DNA from: an uncultured Alphaproteobacteria bacterium | GTDB taxonomy: Bacteria > Pseudomonadota > Alphaproteobacteria > GCA-002720895 | Reading direction: 5' to 3' | Assembly (NCBI GenBank): GCA_902607475.1 | Contig: CACLKH010000006.1 | Coordinates: 1 to 45,969 of the forward strand | Length of the DNA stretch: 45,969 nt | Shown here: piece after piece, positions 1 to 7,611 of the stretch | Position numbering within the stretch: the stretch's first letter is position 1 | How the letters are laid out: each line of letters starts with the position of its first letter | Notes under the pieces: model-generated | Told to the model about the DNA's origin: nothing | The model's database searches: none | Seen by the model: the letters and a program-made list of their open reading frames with translations, nothing else | Position numbers and translations under genes: made by a program

Positions 1-414
1 AACTTTATATTCTCTAATAAATGAATTTTTAGGTAGTTCAAGATATCTTGCTAAGCTACCTGAATTAGTTAGTAATAAAAGTCCTTCAGAATTAAAATCT
101 AATCTTCCTACAGTCACTACTCTTGGTAAATTCTTTGGTAAATCTTCGAAAATAGTTTTTCTACCTAACGGGTCATAATTTGTCGTCAATTTTCCAGTTG
201 GTTTATAATATTTCCATAATCTCGTTTCTTTTTTTGAATTTATTTTTTTATTATCAACTTTAATTAAATCTTTAACAGTTGCTCGTTCAGGAATAGAAGT
301 AAGAATTTTGTTATTCAATTTAACCCGACCTTCTTTGATTAATAATTCGGCTTTTCTTCTCGAACAAACACCAGCGTCTGCTATTAATTTTGATACTTTA
401 AAAGTTTTTATCAC
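1..414 (-). CDS. rluB: RsuA/RluB-family rRNA pseudouridine synthase (partial, 3' end outside window)
   Basis: The visible 138 codons begin at a GTG (412-414) and run off the left edge. Residues about 1-60 are an S4 RNA-binding domain with the typical N-terminal IADAGVCSRRKAE stretch. This is followed by the start of the synthase domain, including the catalytic-Asp motif GRLDFNSEGLLLLTN. Enzymes of this family isomerise one specific uridine in 16S or 23S rRNA to pseudouridine. RluB (23S U2605) is the usual member in alphaproteobacteria, but RsuA, RluE and RluF cannot be excluded from half a gene. An ATG a few bases upstream is followed directly by TAA, so the GTG is the likely start. It lies 9 bases after the amidotransferase gene on the same strand, so the two are probably cotranscribed. 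Confidence 0.85.
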   Translation of the reverse strand, partial: MIKTFKVSKLIADAGVCSRRKAELLIKEGRVKLNNKILTSIPERATVKDLIKVDNKKINSKKETRLWKYYKPTGKLTTNYDPLGRKTIFEDLPKNLPRVVTVGRLDFNSEGLLLLTNSGSLARYLELPKNSFIREYKV

Positions 415-423
415 TTTACATTA

Positions 424-1146
424 TTATTTTTGGCAAGCTTTAATAAATGCTTTGAAAATTTTTTTATCGTAATTGCTAATAAAAAACTCAGGATGCCATT
501 GAATTCCTAAAAAAAATTTGTGATTATCTAATTCTATTCCCTCTATTATTCCATCTTCTGCAATAGCATTTATATTAAGGTTTTTTCCTACTTTTTTAAT
601 TGCCTGATGATGTGCACTATTAACTCTAAACTCTTTTTTTTTGACAATTTTATATAACTTACTTTTAAGACTTATTTGAACTTTGTGACTAAATTTATTT
701 CTTGGCTGAGATTGCTCATGTTTTATATTTGTTTTGTCAATATGTTGAATTAAAGAACCATTTAAAGCAACATTTAATAATTGTTGGCCTCCACAAATTC
801 CTAAAATTGGTTTATTTTTTTTTAAAGCCAGTCTAGCCATTTTAATTTCAAAATTAGTTCTTGGTTTGTCTATACGAACAATAGATTTGTCCTTTTTTTC
901 ACCATATATTTTTGGATCAATATCAAAGTCACCACCAGTAATTAAAATACCGTCAATTAAATCAAAGTAATAATCTGCTAGTTCTGGTTTAGATGGCAAC
1001 ATTAGAGGAAGACCATAGGAATTTATAACGCTATTAATGTAGTTAATTCTTATAGCGTACCAAGGAAATTTTGAATAAGTTTTTTTTGTCCCTGTATCAA
1101 TTGAAATTCCAATTATAGGTTTTTTATATTTTTTTATTTTTTTCAC
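424..1146 (-). CDS. PuuD-like gamma-glutamyl-gamma-aminobutyrate hydrolase (class I glutamine amidotransferase, peptidase C26)
   Basis: This 240-residue protein is a complete class I glutamine amidotransferase domain. The nucleophile elbow GICGGQQ places the catalytic Cys at 118, and QWHPE supplies His218 and Glu220 of the triad. The GILITGGDFDIDP segment near residue 66 is typical of the PuuD/peptidase C26 group, which hydrolyses gamma-glutamyl amide bonds, for example in putrescine degradation. No other polyamine gene is nearby, so the substrate is inferred from family alone. The gene leads a probable two-gene unit with the pseudouridine synthase. Its start is only 19 bases from the divergent tadA start, so any promoter must overlap coding sequence. 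Confidence 0.85.
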   Translation of the reverse strand: MKKIKKYKKPIIGISIDTGTKKTYSKFPWYAIRINYINSVINSYGLPLMLPSKPELADYYFDLIDGILITGGDFDIDPKIYGEKKDKSIVRIDKPRTNFEIKMARLALKKNKPILGICGGQQLLNVALNGSLIQHIDKTNIKHEQSQPRNKFSHKVQISLKSKLYKIVKKKEFRVNSAHHQAIKKVGKNLNINAIAEDGIIEGIELDNHKFFLGIQWHPEFFISNYDKKIFKAFIKACQK

Positions 1147-1165
1147 TTTATGTATTTATAATAGT

Positions 1166-1642
1166 TTGTTTAATAATTTTTTTTATAAAATTTTGTTAGT
1201 AAATAAAAAAATAATTGAAGAATTAAAAAAATTAGCTTTAAATGCAAAAAAAAATGATGAAGTTCCAATTTCAGCAATTATTGCTAAAAAAAATAAAATC
1301 ATTTTCTCAGCTTATAATACATGTCATAAATCTAATAATCCACTAAACCATGCAGAAATGATTGTTATTAATCATGCACTGAAAAAAACAAAAAAAAGAT
1401 TTTTAGATGAATTTGATATTTATTCTTCTCTTGAACCATGCGCATTATGTGCTAGCGCTATATCTTTTTGTAGAATTAAAAGGGTTTTCTTTTGTGCTTA
1501 TGATACTAAATTTGGAGCTATTGCTAATGGAGTTAAAATATTTGATAAAAAAAATTCAATGTTTAGACCTAAAATAATTGGCGGTATAGAAGAAAAGTTT
1601 TTTTCTCAATTATTAAAAGATTTTTTTAAATTAAAAAGATAG
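1166..1642 (+). CDS. tadA: tRNA-specific adenosine deaminase TadA
   Basis: TadA deaminates A34 to inosine in the wobble position of tRNA-Arg(ACG). The zinc-binding deaminase motifs are complete: HAE at residues 62-64 (His62 ligand, Glu64 catalytic) and PCALC with Cys92 and Cys95. The 158-residue length fits the family. The start is uncertain. There is no ATG in the right place; I use TTG at 1166, but TTG at 1193 would also leave the helix before the conserved EVPI segment. Its 3' end abuts the convergent purD stop with no base between them. Confidence 0.9.
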   Translation: MFNNFFYKILLVNKKIIEELKKLALNAKKNDEVPISAIIAKKNKIIFSAYNTCHKSNNPLNHAEMIVINHALKKTKKRFLDEFDIYSSLEPCALCASAISFCRIKRVFFCAYDTKFGAIANGVKIFDKKNSMFRPKIIGGIEEKFFSQLLKDFFKLKR

Positions 1643-2920
1643 CTATTTTAATTTTTTTGCTCTAAAACCAATATCTTTTCTAAAAAAACTATTTTTCCAT
1701 TTTATTTTTTTTACTACTTCATAAGCTTTTTTTTTTGCATTACTAAAATTTTTATCTCTTGAAGTAACAGCCAATACTCTTCCTCCTGTTGCAATTATAT
1801 TATTTTGATTATCTAAATCTGTTCCTGAGTGAAAAATTTTTGTAGTTTCATAGTCATTTATTAGGTTTAGGTTTTTTATAATACTATTTTTTTTAAATTT
1901 TCCCGGATATCCTTTATTAACCATAACTATACTTATTGCGTATTCTTTTTTCCATTTAATTTTTGTTTTATTTAATTTTTTATTAACACAATTATTTAAA
2001 ATTTTTAATAAATCTGATTTTAATAAAAATATTAAAGGCTGACATTCTGGATCACCGAAACGAACGTTATACTCTATTAAATAAATTTTTCCTTTTACTA
2101 ACATTAGCCCTGCATATAAGACACCACTAAACGGTCTTTTTTCTTTATTCATTGCTTTAATTGTTGGTTCAATTATTTCTTTATTAATTTTATTTTGAAT
2201 ATTTCTTTTTAAGTATGGAAGAGGACAATATGCTCCCATACCTCCTGTATTTGGTCCTTTATCGTTCTCATAAATTCTTTTGTGGTCTTGTGATAACAAA
2301 AGAGGATTATAATTTTTTCCATCTACCAATGCTAAACAACTTATTTCTTCTCCAACAAGATAATCTTCTATAACTACTTCTTTACCAGACATACCTAATT
2401 TTTTTTTTATCATGAGATCTCCTAGGGTTTTTTTTGCTTCAAATTTACTTTTTATTATAAATACGCCTTTTCCACCTGCTAAACCACTTGCTTTAATTAC
2501 TATCGGATAATTAATGTTTTGAGTATAATTAACAGCATCTTTATAATTTTTAAATTTTTTATAATCTGCCGTTGGTATATTATTTCTTTTACAAAAATCC
2601 TTAGCAAAACTTTTTGAAGATTCGAGTATTGAAGCTTTTTTATTTGGTCCAAAAACTTTTATTTTTAGTTTATTAAGTTTATCTACAATTCCATTTACAA
2701 TGGGTTCTTCAGGACCAACAATTACAAAATTAATTTTTTTTTTTTTTATAAATTTTTTTATGGAATTAAAGTTATTAATTTTAATATTTACACATTCTGC
2801 TACGGATTTAATCCCTGCATTTCCAGGAATACAAAATAATTTTTTGCATAAAGGTGATTTAGATATTGCCCAACACAATGCATGTTCTCTTCCACCAGAT
2901 CCTAAAACTAAAACTTTCAA
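1643..2920 (-). CDS. purD: Phosphoribosylamine-glycine ligase (GARS)
   Basis: PurD joins phosphoribosylamine to glycine with ATP, the second step of de novo purine synthesis. The protein has 425 residues, the usual length. It opens with the N-domain LVLGSGGREHALCW, carries GPEEPIVNGI near residue 69, has the ATP-grasp core with IKASGLAGGKGV and GGMGAYCPLP, and ends with the C-domain VMVNKGYPGKF. The start is TTG (2918-2920); the usual MKVLVLGSGGREHA beginning supports it. No other pur gene is in the window, so the pathway genes are dispersed. The 54-base gap to the divergent xseA start is the likely promoter region. Confidence 0.97.
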   Translation of the reverse strand: MKVLVLGSGGREHALCWAISKSPLCKKLFCIPGNAGIKSVAECVNIKINNFNSIKKFIKKKKINFVIVGPEEPIVNGIVDKLNKLKIKVFGPNKKASILESSKSFAKDFCKRNNIPTADYKKFKNYKDAVNYTQNINYPIVIKASGLAGGKGVFIIKSKFEAKKTLGDLMIKKKLGMSGKEVVIEDYLVGEEISCLALVDGKNYNPLLLSQDHKRIYENDKGPNTGGMGAYCPLPYLKRNIQNKINKEIIEPTIKAMNKEKRPFSGVLYAGLMLVKGKIYLIEYNVRFGDPECQPLIFLLKSDLLKILNNCVNKKLNKTKIKWKKEYAISIVMVNKGYPGKFKKNSIIKNLNLINDYETTKIFHSGTDLDNQNNIIATGGRVLAVTSRDKNFSNAKKKAYEVVKKIKWKNSFFRKDIGFRAKKLK

Positions 2921-2974
2921 TTAAATTTTTTTATATTAATTTTTTTTAATAAATTTATCATAATTATAAATAAA

Positions 2975-4207
2975 ATGGCTGACAATAAATTAATAGATAA
3001 ATTAGATAATGATAACATTCCAGTATTTAGTGTATCAGAAATAACCAGTGAAATTACAGGTCTACTTGAAGCTAAATACAGCTATGTAAAAATAAAAGGA
3101 GAAATTTCTGGAGAAACTGGGAATAAATATCCTGAGATTTATTTTACTCTTAAAGACGAAGAAAATGTGATTAGTGCAATTATTAAAAGAAATAAAATTT
3201 CACATTTAAAATTTTTGCCTGAAGATGGTTTAGAAGTTATTTGCAGTGGAAAAATAACTGCGTATACAAAAAGAGATTCTAAATTTCAAATTGATGTTGA
3301 CTCTATATCTGTGCAGGGAGAAGGACAACTTCTTAAAATTAAAGAAGAACTTCGTAAAAAATTAGAAATTGAGGGTTTGTTTGATACTAAATACAAAAAA
3401 GACATTCCATTTATTCCAAATAAAATAGGTATAATAACTTCTCCATCTGGATCTGTAATCAAAGACATGCAAAGAATTATTTTTGAAAGATTTTCAGTCC
3501 CAATTGAATTATATAAAGCAACAGTTCAAGGTAAGAAAGCTGTTAAAGATATAATAGAAGGAATTAAATATTTTAATAACCAACCAACTAATTTAAAAGC
3601 TGATGTCTTAATAATTGCTAGGGGCGGTGGAAGTATTGAAGATCTATGGTGTTTTAATAATGAAGGTTTAGTAAGATCAGTTTTTAATTCAAAAATTCCT
3701 ATTATTTCTGCTATAGGCCACGAACCTGATATAAATATAATAGATTATGTTGCAGATATAAGTTTAGCTACTCCGTCACATGCTGCAAAAATAGTCGTTC
3801 CTGAAAGAAAAGAATTATTATTGAGGGTAAAAAATATTTTTAAGAGTTTTGAAAATAATTATTCTAATTTTTTTTTAAGTAAAATTAAAAATTTAGATTA
3901 TTGTTTTAGTAAATTGCAGAAACCAGATGCTTTATATAATTTTAAAACAGATTCTTTTTTTAAACTTAAAGTAAGATTTGTTAATTCAGAAAAAAATTTT
4001 TTTAGTTTATTAAATGATAAATTAAAAAATATAGTAGGAAAATTAGATATTGGTTCCCATCAAAATACATTAAAAAGAGGATATGCTTATATAAAAAATT
4101 TAAAAAATAATTTATTTATAAAAAGCGTTAAAGATGTTAAAGATAAAACTAATCTTAAAATTACATTTCATGATGGAAGTATTGAAGCAATTTCAAAAAA
4201 AAAATAA
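2975..4207 (+). CDS. xseA: Exodeoxyribonuclease VII large subunit
   Basis: XseA with XseB forms exonuclease VII, which degrades single-stranded DNA in both directions into acid-soluble oligonucleotides. The 410-residue protein has the N-terminal OB-fold (about 16-110, with the conserved PVFSVSEI and VKIKGEISG segments). The catalytic domain follows, with GIITSPSGSVIKDM, IARGGGSIEDLWCFN and ISAIGHEPD. The coiled C-terminal third is shorter than in E. coli XseA (about 456 residues) but ends in the expected GYAY and DG segments. No xseB gene lies in the window. Its last 26 bases overlap the preferred start of the M23 gene, which suggests translational coupling. Confidence 0.96.
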   Translation: MADNKLIDKLDNDNIPVFSVSEITSEITGLLEAKYSYVKIKGEISGETGNKYPEIYFTLKDEENVISAIIKRNKISHLKFLPEDGLEVICSGKITAYTKRDSKFQIDVDSISVQGEGQLLKIKEELRKKLEIEGLFDTKYKKDIPFIPNKIGIITSPSGSVIKDMQRIIFERFSVPIELYKATVQGKKAVKDIIEGIKYFNNQPTNLKADVLIIARGGGSIEDLWCFNNEGLVRSVFNSKIPIISAIGHEPDINIIDYVADISLATPSHAAKIVVPERKELLLRVKNIFKSFENNYSNFFLSKIKNLDYCFSKLQKPDALYNFKTDSFFKLKVRFVNSEKNFFSLLNDKLKNIVGKLDIGSHQNTLKRGYAYIKNLKNNLFIKSVKDVKDKTNLKITFHDGSIEAISKKK

Positions 4208-5042
4208 TAATTTTCTAAAAGTTTTTTTTTTATTTTTACTTATTTTTTTTTGTACTTTACAAATTTCTTTAGCTAAAATCTTTTCAGATTTTTTGGAAAT
4301 TAATGGAAGTTTTGCTCAAGGCGGTCTTTTATTTGGAAAAACTAATTCTAAAAATAAAGTTTTTTTTAATAATAAAAAAATTTTTGTTAATGACAGTGGA
4401 GATTTTGTTTTAGCTATAGGAAGAGATGAAAAATTAGAAAATTTAATTTTAATTGAAGGGCCAAAAAAAAAAGAAACTCATAAAATTAAAATCTCTAAAA
4501 GAAAATATAAAATACAAAGAATTGATGGGCTTCCGAAAAATAAAGTAACACCTAGTAAGGAAGAACTTAAAAGAATTAAAAAAGAATCAAAAAAAATCTC
4601 TATTTCAAAAAATATATTTCTTAACGAAACTTTTTATAAAAGCGGATTTATTTGGCCAGTAAAGGGTATTATTACTGGCAAATATGGAAATCAAAGAATT
4701 TTAAATGGACAACCTAGAAGACCTCACTATGGATTAGATATAGCAGCTTCTTTAGGCACAAAAGTATTTTCCCCATCTGATGCTGAAGTTAGTTTAACTA
4801 TGGAAGATACATTTTTTAATGGAAAAATGATAATTTTAAATCATGGTTTAGGTTTGAATTCAATATATTCGCATTTAAAAACAATTCATGTAAATGAGGG
4901 AGAAAAAATTAAAAAAGGAGACTTGATAGCAGAAGTTGGAAGTACCGGAAGATCTACAGGACCACACCTGGATTGGAGAATAAATGTTTTTAACGTTGCA
5001 ATTGATCCTGAATTGTTATTATTAGATCAACCAGAATTTTAA
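4182..5042 (+). CDS. M23-family metallopeptidase/LytM-domain protein, exported
   Basis: A 286-residue protein from TTG 4182. This start gives a clean signal peptide: a Lys/Gln/Asn-rich head, the hydrophobic FLFLLIFFC core and cleavage after SLA. In-frame ATGs at 4134, 4170 and 4173 lie deeper in xseA and would add a non-signal extension. The N-terminal half has no recognised domain. The C-terminal half is M23: HYGLD (His182, Asp186), SHL (His231) and GPHLDW (His262, Asp264). In canonical LytM enzymes the last motif is HxH, so the third zinc ligand here is Asp instead of His. It is probably a periplasmic peptidoglycan hydrolase or a regulator of one; activity cannot be judged from sequence. 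Confidence 0.88.
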   Translation: MKQFQKKNNNFLKVFFLFLLIFFCTLQISLAKIFSDFLEINGSFAQGGLLFGKTNSKNKVFFNNKKIFVNDSGDFVLAIGRDEKLENLILIEGPKKKETHKIKISKRKYKIQRIDGLPKNKVTPSKEELKRIKKESKKISISKNIFLNETFYKSGFIWPVKGIITGKYGNQRILNGQPRRPHYGLDIAASLGTKVFSPSDAEVSLTMEDTFFNGKMIILNHGLGLNSIYSHLKTIHVNEGEKIKKGDLIAEVGSTGRSTGPHLDWRINVFNVAIDPELLLLDQPEF

Positions 5043-5043
5043 T

Positions 5044-5910
5044 TTACCACCTTCTGTGTAACCATAGCCACTGTCCTGGATTTTTTCTAATCCATTTTTC
5101 CATTATCAAATTAACTTCAGTCATTATTTGTACAGGTGTTTTACTCTTACCATTTTTTGTGATTTTTAATGGATCATGAAAGGTGATTTTAAAGTTTGTA
5201 TTCTTTATTCTTTCTACTTCAACAGGCACAACCAATGATTTTATTCTAAGACATAATTGAGCTAAAGCATCAGATGTCATTGCAGGTTTATTAAAAAATG
5301 GTACTTTAATTCCATCGTTCATTTTTTGGTCAATAACTAATCCAATACTTGTACCTTTTTTTAAAGAATAAATTAGTTGTTTTGCTCCTTCTTTACCCTT
5401 TGGTGCCATAGGTAAATTTGATCTTAAATATTTTATAAGGAAATTTACAATAGGATTATTTGGTCTCCTAAAAATTGATAAAACCGGAACACCATTTTTA
5501 ATTGATGCAATAGGAGAAATTTCCCAATTTGCTAAGTGTCCTGAAAAAAATATTGCTGGCGTTTTAGTTTTTTTTATAAGTAGAAGATTTTTTTTTCCGT
5601 AAACTTGAATTTTATTATTTTTTTCTGGATCTAATTTTGATAAATGTGGGTATTCACCAACAACTTTTCCTAAATTTTTCCACATATCTTTTATAATTTT
5701 TTTTATTTCGTTTTCACTTTTTTCTGGCATTACATTTTTTATATTATTATATGCTTTTTTTGTAACCCCAAGCTTAGGACCAATGAGCGATGCTAACTTT
5801 CCCATTAAAAAAGAAGAAATATTTAATGGTAAAATCCTTAAAAAAATAAAAATTAATAACAGTCCAACGCCTTCTATAAAATAAATAATTTTTTTTTTTA
5901 ATTTATACAA
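5044..5910 (-). CDS. lpxL: Lipid A biosynthesis acyltransferase (LpxL/HtrB family)
   Basis: LpxL-type enzymes add a secondary acyl chain to lipid A precursors at the inner membrane. The 288-residue protein has an N-terminal membrane segment (about 9-30), the catalytic HxxxxE motif as HLANWE (His125, Glu130), and a downstream FRRPNNP segment characteristic of the family. The start is TTG (5908-5910), overlapping the lpxK stop by 8 bases. The LpxL versus LpxM assignment and the acyl donor cannot be decided. It is the last gene of the envelope cluster and ends one base from the convergent M23 gene. Confidence 0.9.
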   Translation of the reverse strand: MYKLKKKIIYFIEGVGLLLIFIFLRILPLNISSFLMGKLASLIGPKLGVTKKAYNNIKNVMPEKSENEIKKIIKDMWKNLGKVVGEYPHLSKLDPEKNNKIQVYGKKNLLLIKKTKTPAIFFSGHLANWEISPIASIKNGVPVLSIFRRPNNPIVNFLIKYLRSNLPMAPKGKEGAKQLIYSLKKGTSIGLVIDQKMNDGIKVPFFNKPAMTSDALAQLCLRIKSLVVPVEVERIKNTNFKITFHDPLKITKNGKSKTPVQIMTEVNLIMEKWIRKNPGQWLWLHRRW

Positions 5911-6916
5911 TTTTACTTTTTTTCAAAAAATTAATTAAATTCTTTTCTTCTTTTATTTCAATTTTTAAATCTAAAAAAAAAATTTGCTTTCTTTGCTCAA
6001 CATTTATTCTTTGTTTATCTTTTAAAGTTGAAACAAGTACAGCGTTATTTTTTTTTGCATAATTAATAATGTTATTCATTTCTTTTTTATTGTAAGAATA
6101 ATGATCGGGATAAGGAAAAAATTTTATAATATTCAATTTTTGGTTTTTTAATGAAGAATGAAATCTTTCTGATCTACCTATACCTGAGAAACCAGCTATT
6201 TTTTTATTTTTTAATTGTGAAAAATTTTTTATTTTCGAATTAGCATGAATAATAGTAATTTTATTTTTTATTTTCTTTTCTATATCATTTTCATCTTTAT
6301 TAAAAATAATTAACATATCTGATTTTTTTATACCAGAACTTATAGTTTCTCTTAATGGTCCTGATGGCAAAAGAAATTGATTACCAAATCCAAATCCACC
6401 ATCTACAATCATAATTTTTAAATTTTGATGAATTGAATAATTTTGTAAACCATCATCTAAAATAACTACATCAGCTCCATTAAGAGTAGCCATTAAAGTT
6501 CCTTCAAATTTATTTTTTGATACCCAAGTAGTAGTTTCTTTAGCAAGTAGCAAAGCCTCATCTCCTACATCTTTATAAGAATGTTTTTTTAAATCTACTT
6601 TGATTGGTCCACGCAAATTGCCAAGATAGCCTCTAGAAACAACATGTGCGTTAATTTTTTCTTTTTTTAAAAGATTTACTAGATATATTACAAAAGGTGT
6701 TTTGCCAGATCCCCCTGTATTTATATTTCCTATACTAATAACAGGGACACCTACTTTATTGGTTTTTGTTAATTTTTTGTCAAACTTAGAAACAAGATAA
6801 TATATAAAAGTAAAAGGTAATAATAAAAGAATAATAATTTTTTCTATTAAATTATTCTTTTTTTGCCAAAAACTTGGGTATCCTAATTTAAATAATTTTA
6901 AAAATTTTTGTAACAA
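5903..6916 (-). CDS. lpxK: Tetraacyldisaccharide 4'-kinase
   Basis: LpxK phosphorylates the 4' position of the lipid A disaccharide at the cytoplasmic face of the inner membrane. The 337-residue protein carries one N-terminal membrane helix (about 24-42) and the family P-loop GNINTGGSGKT at 63-73. It also has VVSRGYLG, GDEALLLA and VVILDDGLQ segments typical of LpxK. The start is TTG (6914-6916). It follows the DUF374 gene by 14 bases and overlaps lpxL by 8, so the three are translated from one message. In many alphaproteobacteria waaA lies just upstream of lpxK; none is present here. Confidence 0.96.
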   Translation of the reverse strand: MLQKFLKLFKLGYPSFWQKKNNLIEKIIILLLLPFTFIYYLVSKFDKKLTKTNKVGVPVISIGNINTGGSGKTPFVIYLVNLLKKEKINAHVVSRGYLGNLRGPIKVDLKKHSYKDVGDEALLLAKETTTWVSKNKFEGTLMATLNGADVVILDDGLQNYSIHQNLKIMIVDGGFGFGNQFLLPSGPLRETISSGIKKSDMLIIFNKDENDIEKKIKNKITIIHANSKIKNFSQLKNKKIAGFSGIGRSERFHSSLKNQKLNIIKFFPYPDHYSYNKKEMNNIINYAKKNNAVLVSTLKDKQRINVEQRKQIFFLDLKIEIKEEKNLINFLKKSKIV

Positions 6917-6930
6917 TTTAATCTAATATT

Positions 6931-7602
6931 TTAATTACAATAACGATCTGCTTTTTTAGTTAATTTTAAAAGATTATTTTCTAATTTTTTAGATAATTTT
7001 AAGTCTTCATTAGTTGAAATATTTTTTTTAATCTTTATTGGTTTTCCCCAAATAAAACATCCTTTTCCAAATGGTAAAGCAACTAAAAACTTGTCCCAAC
7101 TATTTAAAAAAAATTTTTTTTTCACAGAATATGATAAAGGAACAATTTTGTGTCCTGTTAAACTTGCAATTTTAATAATTGCTGAATTTACCTTCATTCT
7201 TGGTCCTCTTGGTCCATCCGGAGTCATTCCAATAGAAATTTCCGATTTAAGTGATTTAATAATATTTCTAATAGCTTCTGAACCACCTTTTGAAGTTGAA
7301 CCTGTTATTGTTTCTATATTAAAATATTTCACAGTTTTAGAGAGTAACTGACCATCTGAATGAGCACTAATTAAAACATTAATTTTCTTTTCTTTGTTCC
7401 AGCTTAATGGCATCATTAATAGTCTTCCATGCCAAAAACAAAGTATAAAAGATTCGTTTTTTTTCCATAAATTTTCAACATATTTTTTATTTATAAAAGT
7501 CCAGCTATTAGTAAATGAAACAAATTTTATATACTTCGCTCCTATCCAGCATATAACGCTATATGCTAACTTTGTTCTGAGAATTTTTTTATAGCTTAAC
7601 AC
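6931..7602 (-). CDS. DUF374 lysophospholipid acyltransferase-like protein
   Basis: A 223-residue protein matching the DUF374 (COG2121) family, often annotated as a lysophospholipid or glycerol acyltransferase-like protein. Visible hallmarks are CFWHGRLLMMP (with the acyltransferase-like His), VLISAHSDGQLL, and MTPDGPRGP, the family's equivalent of acyltransferase motif III. The start is GTG (7600-7602). It sits 9 bases after msbA and 14 before lpxK. This position is common in alphaproteobacteria and suggests a role in lipid A or lipooligosaccharide assembly. The exact reaction is unknown. Confidence 0.88.
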   Translation of the reverse strand: MLSYKKILRTKLAYSVICWIGAKYIKFVSFTNSWTFINKKYVENLWKKNESFILCFWHGRLLMMPLSWNKEKKINVLISAHSDGQLLSKTVKYFNIETITGSTSKGGSEAIRNIIKSLKSEISIGMTPDGPRGPRMKVNSAIIKIASLTGHKIVPLSYSVKKKFFLNSWDKFLVALPFGKGCFIWGKPIKIKKNISTNEDLKLSKKLENNLLKLTKKADRYCN

Positions 7603-7611
7603 CCGTTTAAA

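Noticed and set aside
1630-1665. Possible bidirectional hairpin terminator at the tadA/purD junction
   Set aside because: The TTAAAA/TTTTAA stem is short, has no GC pairs besides a small AGCT centre, and is expected by chance in this AT-rich DNA.
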